Shown in pieces: positions 11,724-24,529 of a stretch of DNA of 64,000 nt. The notes below the pieces were generated by a model. It was not told the DNA's origin. It did no database searches and worked only from the letters and a program-made list of their open reading frames with translations. The DNA is from Tipula vernalis (Eukaryota; Arthropoda; Insecta; Diptera; Tipulidae). Position 1 is the stretch's first letter. Each line of letters begins with the position of its first letter. Position numbers and translations under genes: made by a program. The stretch covers positions 39,908,590-39,972,589 of the forward strand of contig OY282560.1 of NCBI GenBank assembly GCA_958295665.1. Direction: 5' to 3'.

Positions 11724-11800
11724 TTGGCGTAAATTGATCATGAGATGTTTATCAACCACATATTGTTGTTGATAAACAACTCATGATTAATTTACGCCAA
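11724..11800. repeat. 77-nt long-stem inverted repeat
   Basis: Arms of 33 nt (11724-11756 TTGGCGTAAATTGATC..., and 11768-11800 ...ATTAATTTACGCCAA) pair at 31 of 33 positions around an 11-nt loop. Could be a tiny foldback/MITE insertion or a transcribed hairpin. No target duplication is obvious. Confidence 0.8.
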
Positions 11801-12389
11801 AATTGCCAATAAAGAGATATTTATGGTCTAGCTAGGTCAACGGTGTCGAACCCAAATCCAAGCTGGACTATTTTTAAAATTAATTTCCAATATCGAAATG
11901 TGTCCAAAATCCAATGATTAATATTATTAGTTGGACTGCACTTAGTTAGATTCACCATCGCTCGAGCATAATAAAAGAAAGACGCATTCAATGCAATCAA
12001 AAATTTATTCGATTTCTCGCCTTTGCCATGTTGCAGCTCCTTACCGGCAGAAACGAAATAAAAACAGTTAATAAAAAAGTCAAAGTGGTGTATTAATATT
12101 TGAAACAACCAACGCGTAATCTTTAAATACTTTAAAGAAAATGTCAACATTGTTATGAACACATTGCATTGAATTATTTCGTGTATGCATCAAACACATT
12201 TCAAACACATCAAACACACATTTAAATATTTTGTTTATGCAAAATAACATAAAAATAAAATTTGCGATACATACAAGTACATAATAAATTATCCACTTAT
12301 AGCAAACAACTATACATAAGCAAAACGTTTCGATATTAGGATGGCACCCCAAATATATTGCAAACCATTGTAAAAGCGTTAAACTCAGT

Positions 12390-12395
12390 TTTATT
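12390..12395 (-). terminator. Candidate polyadenylation signal AATAAA
   Basis: AATAAA on the minus strand lies about 65 nt beyond the stop codon of the candidate last exon at 12460-12624. This is within the usual range for a short 3' UTR. Confidence 0.4.
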
Positions 12396-12459
12396 GTGCA
12401 GGTGGTCTGTCACCAAGGCTCATAATTTGCGAAACTGTAGCTGTTACCCACAAAAGCTT

Positions 12460-12624
12460 CTAAAATTGATAAGTATATTTGGGCACCACTGTGACCGGAG
12501 CCTGGCTAAATTGGAGAGGTCGACAAAATAAAACGATTAAATCGACCGCAATTAGATTGGTGTTTAATACTGCATTTGGTGGACTTTTTAGAATATACTC
12601 GTGATTAGTGGTTGGACTTATTGG
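12460..12624 (-). CDS. Candidate terminal exon of an unknown gene
   Basis: On the minus strand a pyrimidine-rich tract followed by TTTTCAG (intron end at 12625) precedes an open frame. It begins in phase 0 with PISPTTNHEYILKSPPN and ends with APVTVVPKYTYQF and a stop at 12460. The base composition is less AT-rich than around it, and AATAAA follows at 12395-12390. No upstream exon could be identified and I do not recognise the protein. The frame also reads open 42 nt upstream of the proposed acceptor, so chance cannot be excluded. Confidence 0.35.
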   Translation of the reverse strand, partial: PISPTTNHEYILKSPPNAVLNTNLIAVDLIVLFCRPLQFSQAPVTVVPKYTYQF

Positions 12625-13869
12625 CTGAAAATTATAGGAAAAAAAAAAGTTATGCACATGGCTCAATTTTTATTATTAGAAGCTTTTCGTAAAATTAGGC
12701 ACAAATATAATTTATAAAGCTGTTCCACTAAAAGCTTTTTAATTTGAAATAAAATCAGTAATCTGGTATTTAACAAAATTAAGCTTTTGAATTTAAAAAT
12801 AACATTTAATAGACTCATGTTAAGTGGAACGCCTTAAGCTCTTTTAAGATTAATAAAACAAAATAATCAAAAAGTTTTGAATAGAACGTTAAGCTTTTGC
12901 TGTAAAGCATAAAAACATAAAAAAAATTTTATAATATTTTGATTCGACCGAAAAGTACCACGTGACCTTCAAAAGTTTTGGTTGGTTGACAAAATATATC
13001 CACTGACTATCAAACAATAAACAGTAAATTATGATACCAGACGATTTATTTTGTATTTTTTTGGTTTTTTGAGAAAATAAACAGATGCTGTCAAATTTAT
13101 GTTGCGTATTCATATCGAATATTTTTTGTTTCCAAGAAAGGTGAGTCGTCGAATTATACAAATTTGTTCAATTTATGTTCAAAATAATGTGCGAATCATT
13201 CAACGACAATAATGTATCTTTATATATGTACCAAAGTACTCGTAAATTGATACATTTATAATGAACAAAAATAATTTAATCGAAAATGTTTATTCAAATC
13301 ACTTTTTAATGGAATGTCGATTTAATAGAAACGTGCCAGATTGATTTTTCAGTTTCGTCTACGGGTATTTGAGTATAAAAAAAAAATGATTAATGAGTCC
13401 ATTTTTATCATTTAAAGGTTCGTTGAATTTATATAAAAAAAAAAATGTAAACATTCTGGTTCGATCGAGGTTTAGTCGAGTAAAAATACTTAAACCTTAT
13501 TGAATTGATTAATTGAAGCATGATGGTTTCTTGAGTTGAACTATGTGATAAGAATTAATCGATTATTTCACCTAAATAGCTATTCGTAATTAATCCATTT
13601 AATACCAAAATAAATAATATTCGAAATATGTTATAAATCATTCAAATATTCATTGGTATCTAATAGCCGAAAAAGGCCAGTTGGGGATTATGAATGTCAA
13701 AATATTTTTTAAGTATAAATAATATAAGGTATTAATTATCCTTTGCAGTTTATGAACTAATGAACATTTTGAAAGAAGATGTTCAATAACTGAACACCAT
13801 ATTACCCAATCTTCTGCGACAGCCCTTTAATCAATGGTGTCACACAATCACGACTTATCAGGAAATAGT
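12625..13869. other. AT-rich non-coding stretch
   Basis: No recognised coding or RNA feature. If the exon at 12460-12624 is real, this would be part of its upstream intron. Confidence 0.4.
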
Positions 13870-14710
13870 GTTTTAGAGGACAGATGAATTGTTATTTCGT
13901 TTTATCTGTCATTACAATGTGGAAAAAGTGTCGGTACCTAAGAGAAAATTCACCTTATTCGATTTGTATCAATTTGCTGATTTGTTAATTTGCAGATTTG
14001 CTGATTAGCTAATTTTTTACTATTGCTCAATTGATAATTTGTAATTTTTGCTCATTTTTTAATTAGATTATTTGTTAATTGGCCAATTTGTGAATTTGAT
14101 GATTTTTCATTTTGCTAATTTGTTAAATTGCCCTATCAGCAATAACCCATTCGAAAATAGTGTTCTGCAGGACAGATGAATTGTGATCTCGTTTTATCTA
14201 GTTACAATGTTGAAAAGTGGTCAACACCTAAGGGAATTTCCACCTTATTCAATTTGATTAAAACGGCTAAATTGTTAATTTGTTAATTAGAGAATTCATT
14301 TATTAGCTGGTAAGTAAACTTGATAATTGGTTACTTGCTAATTTGATTGCTATAATTTGTTATTTGGTCAATATGCAAATTTGTTAATGTGCTATGTTTC
14401 AAAGTTGCTAATTTGAAAGTTTGTTAATTTGTCCTATTGGCCATAACAAATCCGTAGTAGTATTTTGTTGAACAATTGAACTACGATCTCGTTTCACCCA
14501 TGTATTAGTTAGAATGTTGAAAAGGTGTCAACACTTATGAGAATATTCACCTCATTCGATTAGTAGAAATTTCCTAATTTGGTAATTTGTTAATTTTCTG
14601 ATATTTTACAAAAGCTAATTTGCTAACTAATTAATTTCTTAAATTAGTTAATCTGTTAACTGGATAATTTGCAGGACACATATAAAAATATCCACCTCAT
14701 TCGATATGTA
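13870..14710. repeat. ~300-bp tandem repeat, 3 copies plus a fragment
   Basis: A block with AGGACAGATGAATTG, GATCTCGTTTTATC, ACAATGTTGAAAAG, GTCAACACCTAAG and CACCTTATTCGATTTG occurs at about 13877, 14169 and 14468, with a short relic at about 14671. Between the blocks is a run of degenerate AATTTGCTAATTTGTTAATTT words. Copies are well diverged. Confidence 0.75.
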
Positions 14711-15235
14711 GAAAGAGACTACCAAAATACGTATAGTAAATGGCCTGAAAACATCACCTTTTGGTGGATTAAGCTATACTTTGAATGGAGTAATACATAC
14801 TTCATTCCCGATTCATAGGATGATGCGAAAATTGATAAAATTGGCTTCAAAGTTCAATGGGAACACTTCACTTTACTGATGACTTTTTTAATTGAAACAG
14901 GTAGAAGATAAGTTACAATGTTAAAACCACTGATGGTTTTAGGTAGATCGTCCCATGATCTTTCAAGAGGCATAAAGCAATCGCCAAGAATAAGCTTAGT
15001 TGCGACTCAAATAGTATCCTATTATAAACATTGGTAAGTAACGTCTACCTTCACTTATGCTACCACTTCATAGTAGTCTAACGTGTGTTCCACTTTTAGT
15101 ATTTGCAGAGCAATATTCGTCATTCCTACTTACCACTCATCATCGGATTCGCTAGGCGACAGACCATTCGGAAACTGGTGGTTCAGGAACAAAGATGGCG
15201 CACGAACCAACTGGTTAGATAGGACGATAGAGTAC
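14711..15235. other. Non-coding stretch before the satellite
   Basis: No recognised feature. The sequence becomes slightly more GC-rich near 15120-15230 but no supported frame was found. Confidence 0.4.
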
Positions 15236-16151
15236 TTTAACTTGACTTTGACTTGACTTTAACTTGACTTTAACTTGACTTTTTGACTTGACTTTTTGAC
15301 TTGACTTTTTGACTTGACTTTTTGACTTGACTTTTGACTTGACTTTTTGACTTGACTTTTTGACTTGACTTTTTGACTTGACTTTTTGACTTACTTTTTG
15401 ACTTGACTTTTTGACTTGACTTTTTGACTTGACTTTTTGACTTGACTTTTTGACTTGACTTTTTGACTTGACTTTTTGACTTGACTTTGACTTGACTTTG
15501 ACTTGACTTTGACTTGACTTTGAATGACTTTGACTTGACTTTGACTTAACTTTGACTTGACTTTGACTTGACTTTGACTTGACTTTGACTTGACTTTGAC
15601 TTGACTTTGACTTGACTTTGACTTGACTTTGACTTGACTTTGACTTGACTTAGACTTGACTTTGACTTGACTTTGACTTGACTTTGACTTGACTTTGACT
15701 TGACTTTGACTTGACTTTGACTTGACTTTGACTTGACTTTGACTTGACTTTGACTTGACTTTGACTTGGCTTTGACTTGACTTGACTTTGACTTGACTTT
15801 GATTTGACTTTGACTTGACTTTGACTTGACTTTGACTTGACTGTGACTTGACTTTGACTTGACTTTGACTTGACTTTGACTTGACTTTGACTTGACTTTG
15901 ACTTGACTTTGACTTGACTTTCACTTGACTTTCACTTGACTTTCACTTGACTTTCACTTGACTTTCACTTGACTTTCACTTGACTTTCACTTGACTTTCA
16001 CTTGACTTTCACTTGACTTTCACTTGACTTTCACTTGACTTTGACTTGAATTTGACTTGAATTTGACTTTGATTTTGACTTTGATTTTAACTGATTTTCC
16101 CTTTAACTTTGACTTTGAGTTTAATTTTGACTTTGATTTTGATTTTGACTT
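15236..16151. repeat. 11/13-bp satellite (TTTGACTTGAC family)
   Basis: The array is organised in blocks: mostly 13-mers TTTTTGACTTGAC (about 15270-15485), then 11-mers TTTGACTTGAC (to about 15918), then about eleven copies of a one-base variant TTTCACTTGAC (15919-16040), then a degenerate edge to about 16151. The minus strand lacks stops in this pattern, which creates a 177-codon Ser/Gln/Val/Lys frame at 15391-15924. That frame is a by-product of the repeat and not a gene. Confidence 0.9.
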
Positions 16152-19100
16152 CAAGAGATTTATTTATCATACATGGATTACTCATTTCGATATCGTAATT
16201 TCAATTAAATAACTATAAATTACTAGGATAATAAATTATTGTAAATTGAAATTGTAATTTGTACAATAAAATATAGAAATTAGGTTTGCGCCCTCCACGT
16301 ATTTGATAGCGACCTGGGATTTATCTAGTTTTAATCTATAATATATTATGAAGAACGAAGTGAATATTTAATAATTTAAAGTTGGACAAAAGAAAAAACT
16401 TTAAAAAGCTTATTCAAATTTTCGAGTCTCTCGACTAACTTGAAACTTGACCGATTTCCATCTTCATTGTCTAATTAAATCAACATGTTTAACTCCAGAA
16501 TTGCTTATGTACCAATTAAAGATTATTTTGATTATTAAAATTGACTTGTTTGTATTATGTGCCCCTCAGACATCTAAATTATTCGATTATTTAGTTAAAA
16601 ACATTCTTAAGGCTAAATTATAAGTAATCAAAACATTTTCTTATTGTTTCTTTCCAAAAGAATTTGCCAGAGGGTAAGAAATTTACATTTTTTGCTTCTC
16701 GTAACGAGAATAGTCCGATAAATCGATATTTACTAAAACCAAAAATATTTTCTAGTTAAAAATTGAAATTTTTTCACTTTCCGGTTGATTGAATATCACA
16801 ATAACATATCTTAAATGTATACATAGTTGATTTTCAGGTGATTGGGGTTTGATATATACCTTTACTTTTTGGCTGGCATAGTCGCATCTGTATACCGCAT
16901 TAAAAATAAAATAAATTATACTGATTTTCTAGATCAATGGGTGTAAATTAGCTCCTTATTTGGGTCTGTTTACAAAATAATAATATATGTTATTAACCCT
17001 TTATTAACATATAACGTTAACGGAATCACATATATGTACAAAAAAAACTATTCATTTCACTTGGTTTACCAACATAATTTATTCAAAATTAATTGAATTT
17101 CAATTAAATGGAAAATTTAATAATTAACACATTTTCTTTTCAGTTTCTGATTCGAAAACAAACTGAAAATTAATAATATTATTCATTAATATTTCATGGG
17201 AATTATTTCCTTTTGTGGAAAATTTATGCCAATTACGTTTCAAAACTTAAATTTAATGGTTTAAGGTGAACAAAGTCAAGTGTATTAAGCTATATCGTTA
17301 AATTTTTACACTTCTACAAATATGGATTTGGTTGAAAAATCATTCCGAAAAGAGTTTCAAAAGTAAGGTCAAGCAAGAAATATTAGGAATTCTTTATCAA
17401 GATAAAACTGAGCTGAATGCTTTTGAAACGATCCGGCCGTCTAAAGCGGAATCTAATTAGAAAATTTAAAACTGAGGTAAGGCTAATAGAGTAAAATTTA
17501 ACCACAACAAATTTGTGTTTTTACGCACCAGAATATTTATTCAAAAAACATTAAACTTACAGGTGGGTTTACGTCTAATTTTTACCATACCGAAGAATTT
17601 TTTTATGCCCAACAGAAAATGATTTTATTATTTTCCTTGGTTTTGGCACACTCCTTTGAATTAAATTAAATCGCTTACATGCGTCTAGAAATCTAATTAA
17701 CTTTTTTTTTATATTCCATCCACCATTTCCATATACATTTAACTAAAAAAAAAAAAAAAAAAAACTCGTACTTAGATGATAATAAACAATTTGCTAATAA
17801 AATGAAGAAGTCAAGCGTAAAGAATATAAGTACATCGGTAGGTACAAAAAATAAAATGAAAAAGTGATAATTGAAAAGCTCTGTTTCATTATTTCCACTC
17901 GTGCGTTACAAAAGACTTTATGCGTCTCTGACAAAATATTTTTTCACCTTTAATCGCTTTTAATAAAATTCCATAGAAACAAGCGAGGGTGGTTTTGTTC
18001 TAATTCTTTTTTTTTTGTATACGACATACATATACTGATTTATATACGTGAATTAAATTATCGTATCTTTGCCCTATTTACTTGTATATGTATATAGCTA
18101 ATACTATTATACAAATATAAAAACACACGAACTTAATTATTAGTTTTGTTTGTGCTTTCAAATAAACGTGATAATAGAATTCTTTCACATTTAAGGGTAA
18201 ATTAAGATACGTTAATGTGAATTATAAATAAAAACTGAACAATGCATATTAGGGCTCATATTTCAATATCAAGTAGAAAAGTTTTTAATGAAAAAAATAC
18301 TTGTTGCTGGCAAATATTAATTTATCAGACGTTTGGTGTGCAGAAAAGCACACAAAAGCTTATACGTTTTCATGTCGTTTGATATATAACCTTTTACTAA
18401 GCAACAAACTTATTTTTTTTCAATTCTTTACGTATTTTGTTGATTTTTATTTATTTTTTTGGTCGATTGTTATCTTTTAGCAATTCTACGTTACCATCTT
18501 GACTTTGGGTGCTGTGTACAATTTAATAATTTGGAAAAGTCTGTAAGATATACAAAAAGTTTACAATTTAACAATGGCATATACACATACCAGCAAAAGT
18601 TTATCATGTCAGATTTTATTATTAAAAAAATAATAATAATAATAAAGCAAGAATGTATGCGTACGGCCTCTCAACATATTTTAAATACATTTTAATATAC
18701 TTTGCTTATATAATCGAGTATCATTGTATACAATTAATTCAAATTTATGTATATGAAATATTATCTCAACATACATATATATTCCACCAGGTCATTAAAT
18801 AAATATAAACTTAAATGACTTTCCCAACCATAATACAAATAAAACATTTTTCAGTTTGTTGATGCGAAATTACATTTTTTTTCTGTGGTTTGTAATAAGT
18901 TTATGTGGCGCCATTATGTTTTATTTGTCTATCATTCGATTATTAATACCAAATGGTACTCAATCAAAATGATGAGAAAGTTGGAAACCATATTTCTAGA
19001 TTTGTCTAGAATAACCATATCAGATTAGCTGTATTTGGGAAGCTGTCCTTAAACGGTTATACAACTGTCTTTAATTGTTATAATTTTATTTGAATTATAA

Positions 19101-22100
19101 AGTATATTTGTTTAATAATTTGAAAACTATCTGGTTTGAGGTTATTATGTTGGTGCTATTTTAACCAAAGCTATACCTTACTTTTAGTGTTTTTTTTTTT
19201 TAATTAAACAGGTTCATGATAGATTGAAATTGGTACGTAGATTTTTGGATGGGATTGCCAAAATAGCCGTGTCATATAAAATGTTTGCAACTGTGTCACT
19301 TGGAAAGTGATCAAAGCTAGATTTATAAGAAAGTTGAATACACCGGTTTATAAATTTAGTACCATATAGTAGTATCTCAAATAGCATACAATCCAGTATT
19401 ATTGGATGCGGCTTATATGAAACCGTGGAAAATAACTTTAAAAGTGATTGAGTATGTTCTTACCATACTCAGTTCCAGGATGATTTGAAGTCAGATTGGT
19501 CGAACTGTAACCAATATTACTTAATATTTGTAATTAATGTTTAACTTAATGCATTACTCTTGGCTACCACCGTGGTTATCCGATACTCACATCTGGCTTC
19601 ACTTCGTACTGTGGTGTCATCAAAGCGAGAATTATGTTCTTACTATATATGAAACTAGTCAGGCTAATTTGCCTAGTAACGCGATACTAAATATTTTGTA
19701 TCGAAATACCAAAGTTTTAAAAAATGATCATTCTCGAATTGGCAGAAAAATAAATCAGAATATTGTACTTTGCACGTAAAATTCATAAAAAGATCTGTTA
19801 ATTTTTCATTACAATCAAAATACCATCAACTATTTTTTTTCTCTAGATAATCAGACAAACATTTTTATGGACTAAAACGAATGTAATAAGATAAATATCT
19901 ATATATGGATTTAAATCGATATAGGTCGATAACCTATGATTTTTTCCAGATCTTTCACAGTATCATTATAATTAATGTTAAAAAAAATTGCTTGTCATAA
20001 ATAGAATTGTTGATAATATTGATTGGTAATGTTGACCACGGAAGCATTCCAAAGCTATACTAATTCCCCACCATTTTTTTAGCAGCGATTTGTGGAGGGA
20101 TGAAATTCATAGATTAACAGGAATGTCTGTGCAAAATCCCATAATAAGCTGCTTAAACCGGTTTTTCCGATTCAAATCAGTAAACCAATATGTAATCGTG
20201 TATTGAAATCAAAATCCGAAATAATTTAAAAATTAAAAAAAAATTGATCTAATTCGACTTAAATAATAATCGTGCTTAGTTTCTCAACGCACCCCAACAA
20301 AAAAGTAACCTATTGAAAAGGTAGTCTGTTTATATAGAAAAAGACCGCAATGGTCAATAAAATTAAACAAAATTAATAAGAGTTGTTAGTGTTAAATATA
20401 AGTAAGAGTCAATATAGTTTTAATAACCTGAATAAAAAGCAAAATAGAACAAAATAGAAAATTTATGGAACGGCACCACGGTTAATAAATTTGAGGGTTG
20501 AAAATCCCAACTTTTTAAATACTTGAAAGTCAAAATAATCATTTCTATGATTGGTGAAGTTTAACATTCGACGTCCGCAAAATAATTTAAACACAACATA
20601 GGAAAAAGTACAAAGAGAAAAAGAGAAAAAGTAACCATCTGCTTAAAAAAGTCAATTGAAACCCGAGAGAAAAACCCAAAAGTCTGTAACAAGCTTCATT
20701 AATTAAAGTTTTTTTTTGAGTGAAATGTAAGAAAATAAATTCTGACTGGGATTAATTTTAACTGTTAGAATAACTAATTTTTATTTTTATTTCCATTAGT
20801 GTAACTATGTACATATTTACTTTTAACTTAGTTAATTTTTTTTTCGTACAATGTAATGTACATAAGCATCTTTCTCGCCTACATGTTGGCAAGTTATGTA
20901 AATAATAAAGAACAAAACATATAATAGATTGTGTACCACTGTACTTAAATATTGTAATTGAAATTATTGTAAAAGAATAAAATTATTTGTTTTTGAAATA
21001 TATTGTAACAAACGAAAAAAAAAAAACAAACAAACCAAACCAAAATAAAACTTTTGAGGAGAAATGAAGATGCCGGAAATGATGAAGAGAAAAAAACTTG
21101 ATAAAGGGAGAACGTGGCGAATTTGAGGCATTCTGTCGATTACCACAGTGCAGTAAAAAGCTACGAATTATATAATAGAATACGTTAATAATAATTTAAT
21201 AATACAATATCTATAATAGGTAGCTACTTAAATGAATTTTTTTTTAAATACAATATTGATCAAAAAAAATTATAAAAAAAATAATAATTATTCATTGATC
21301 AAGAGCTAAAAGTTAACAAAAAAAAAAAAGAAAGTAATAATAAAAATTTAATAATATAATTGTCTACTAACAACGACAAAAATTACTACCGAACAACAAA
21401 TTAATTTTTCCTGAGTTGTTGCGGTTACCAAAAATTTAAAAGGCTGCCGTGAATATTTTTTTTTGCATCTATTGGACAAGGCGAGAGAAAGCATCGAGTT
21501 GCTGTAATTCATCGGATCCACAACGCGGCGTAAACTTTTGGTAATATATTTATTTAGTTTAAGTTATTTTAGTTTTAGTGAGAAAAAAAATTGTTAAAAA
21601 TAAAAATAAAAATTTCTACCTTTCTTGGGTTATATGGGTAAATTCAATTATTTAATTTATTTCTATACAAATTAAATTAAACGTGTTCATTGTAGTGTTA
21701 GAATTTTTTTTTCTAATTAATTTTTTTTGTTCATTTCACTGGTTGCATTTTTTTATTGTAATTTGATTTATTTTGTGATATGATTTAATAAGTGATACGA
21801 TTGATTTCCACGGGAGACGTAATTTCGGAAATGTGTTTTGTTTATTCTGAAGTGTGATAGTGTTGGTTTTTCACCTTATATACAGCAATTTCTAGCTCTC
21901 GTGTGGGCCAGAAAAAGACCTCCCCAAACCACTGACCGCTAGCCGGCTGAAAGATGCTGTCTGGACTCACCACATGAGAGTCTGTTAACGGGCACACAGT
22001 ATGGCGTTTATTATTTAATGAAAATTGTGCTGTGCTGTTCGTTACAAGTCGTCGTCTACTTTTTTTGCAGATGTCGAGTTTCATCTCGTTTCTGTAAAAT

Positions 22101-23099
22101 CGTCGATGCGTGAAATATAAACTATAATAAAGTTAGATAAACAAGAAAACCAATCATTTGTATTGGATTATGACATTTTTTGTTTAAATTTATTTTTTAT
22201 GTGTAAAGAAAACGAATTGTTGATTTAACATCTGCATCTGCGGAAACCTTTGAATGTAAATCAGGCTCTAACCCTAACCTTGAAAAATAAAAAGCCCACT
22301 CTAACTAACGTCGCAAAATCGCCATTTCTCAATTAAAGATAAACGAAAATTGAAATATTTTAAAAAATATTCCAGAGTCCGAAGTTGTCTAAATAATTAT
22401 ATCGAAATCGGCAGACGCAACTAATATCGCAACTAAGACTATAGTGTCTGTTTTGGTATTTTTAAACCACTTTAAAACGTCAATTTTAAGTATACATTTA
22501 ATTTGTAGTTACGATTATAGTAGTGGATATCGGAGACTAAAACAGTTCTTACAATCAAAGTTTAATACCGATTTTTTTTTTCGGAAATACATGGATTGCT
22601 GTTGTTTTTTATTTATACATATTAGCACCATTTAAAAATTTAATTAAAATCTCAACTAAATTTACTGTTTGCAGCTAAAAGTTGTAGTTGCTTCTGTCCA
22701 TTTGGTCCTTATTATTTTTTATACTATAGGACGATCTGCTCTATTTTATTTCTTATTCGCTCTCCAGTCAATAATCAACACTCACAAAAAAAGCAAAACA
22801 AAATAGCAGATCGGAAAAGCACATAACAATTAATCATAACTTTCAACGACTCAACCCAAATTAGCAGAAATCTAACTGGCATACATAAAGACAATGAACT
22901 CACGGAGCGCGCATACGCTCAGCACCGTATCCGAAGCGAGACTAAAAATTTTAATATTTTATTTTATTTTGTGTTTTTCATTTTGTGTGTTTATCGTGCC
23001 GTGATTGATTCAGTAGATATAGCAGAAGAATTTAACGCATTAAACCAGGGATATTGGGATATTAGTTGTTTGGAAAATAGCCAATGTATGTGATGTAAA
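16152..23099. other. Long AT-rich non-coding region
   Basis: About 7 kb with no frame that resembles a protein and no RNA gene. It includes A/T homopolymer runs (for example about 17745-17764) and many TATA-like words. It could be intergenic DNA or part of a large intron, and the sequence does not decide. A 78-codon frame at 18459-18695 and an 80-codon frame at 19537-19779 have no support. Confidence 0.5.
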
Positions 23100-23291
23100 T
23101 GTTGTAGGTGGCGACAAGTTTGTTGAGCGGTGCATATGTATATATGGCGCGTTCGAATATTCGATCGGAGAGAGCAGACAGAGCAAAAACAAAACAAAGC
23201 AATATGGTTTTGTTGTTGTAACGACAACCGTCCGCTCTCTCCAATACAATAAAAAAACAAGGAAATAGTGGTGATTGAGTGAACTGCTACA
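23100..23291 (+). mobile_element. Possible LTR remnant
   Basis: This more GC-rich stretch contains the inverted pair GGAGAGAGCAGAC (23167-23179) and GTCCGCTCTCTCC (23230-23242), then AATAAA, and ends TAGTGGTGATTGAGTGAACTGCTACA (23266-23291). Nearly the same terminal string recurs at 24957-24979. Two such ends suggest an LTR family, but the 5' edges could not be matched. Frames here are treated as shadows. Confidence 0.3.
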
Positions 23292-23438
23292 GAACTACTC
23301 CGTAAGTGATTTCTCCTTCCCTGTGAAACATATGAATGAATGTTTTTGGACATGATATTTGATCAATGATGGTAAATGGAGGATCGATTGATAAGTTAAA
23401 AAGCTTCGACCATCACTCAAGGATTTCATTTTTGTTTC

Positions 23439-24347
23439 AAAAGTGTAACTAGGAAATCCCGAGATTTCCCGGTTTTTGATTTTTTAAAATACTCGTTAAA
23501 GTTTATAACGAAATAGGAAAACACAATATACAGAAAAATCTCAATTTAGGAGCCTAATTGGAGATTGGCCTGCCTCTGATTGTCCCTTAGATCCGAATGT
23601 AGAAAGTATAAGTATCCCGGATAGAATTTTATTCATCAATGCATTTTTAAGTCAAATTCAGAACTTGGTGAATTCTTTACAGAGTATGATGAAATTCGGG
23701 ACGCATGATGGAAATGGGATTGTAATATGTGTGAGAATTATGAAGTTCTGGAGTATGGCCAATCAGAATGGAACTTAGGCCTTTCTTGACCGGTCGCGCT
23801 GAAATTCAGTATGCACGACAGAAATGGGATTATATGTAAGATATGTTTTAGATGAACTTCTGGAATATGGCCAATTAGGAACGAACTTGACCATTTCTTA
23901 ACCTAATATGATGAAATTTAGCATGCACAGCGGAAATTGGACTCAAAAACGATTTTTATATAATGTTATGAAAAATGGCCAATAAGGAAGGAACTTAATC
24001 GGTATAGAAATCACTAAGTGATGCACGACACATGTCAAATTTCATCACGATAGGTTAATAAACGGCCAAGTTCCTTCCCAATTGGTTATTTTCCAAAACT
24101 TTATGTAAAAATTATTTTAGGATAACATTTTCATTGTGCACGCTGAATTTCACCACAATCGGTTAAGGAATAACAAAGTTTCTTCCTAGTTGGCCTGTAT
24201 TTGACTTGAAAGGCTATATATGGATAAACTTTATATGAGATATTCAAATAATCCCAATTCGTCTTTTAAACCTAGGCTTTACAAGCTATATTATAAAATT
24301 AAAAAATCAAAAACCTGGAAGTCCCGGGATTTTCCGGTCACGCTTTT
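23439..24347. mobile_element. ~910-bp foldback-type element with long inverted ends
   Basis: The left end (23439-23490: AAAAGTGTAACTAGG, AAATCCCGAGATTTCCCGG, TTTTTGATTTTTTAAAAT) is repeated in inverse, with about 80% identity, at 24295-24347. Inside, a module of about 113 bp (TGAAATT..GCATGCAC, GGAAATGGGATT, TTCTGGAATATGGCCAATTAGG, GGAACTT..CC) occurs about three times forward (about 23690-24005) and about twice inverted (about 24030-24200). It has no coding capacity, so it looks like a non-autonomous DNA or foldback element. Confidence 0.65.
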
Positions 24348-24529
24348 CATACAGAAAACGAGATTCCAGGATGCTGTTTGAGAACCCCTAACTTTTCTAT
24401 TTAGGTAAAAAGACTTTTAATACTAAATAAATTGAAAACTTGGATATCCCGTAGAAATACTGAGATTGGCCGGACTTACTTTTGAGATTCCGTTTGAGAA
24501 ACCTTAGTGGGTACTATCGACTTTCCTTC

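Noticed and set aside
11821..12352. Two overlapping minus-strand frames (113 and 90 codons)
   Set aside because: Aromatic-rich translations of AT-rich DNA with no domain; a GTAAGG donor-like site at about 12052 is not backed by an acceptor in a sensible frame.
15391..15924. 177-codon Ser/Gln/Val/Lys frame
   Set aside because: By-product of the 11-bp satellite, which has no stop codons on the minus strand in any phase.
22991..23353. 120-codon minus-strand frame and its overlapping relatives
   Set aside because: Three overlapping frames in the same GC-richer LTR-like stretch; no domain, start context or splice support.
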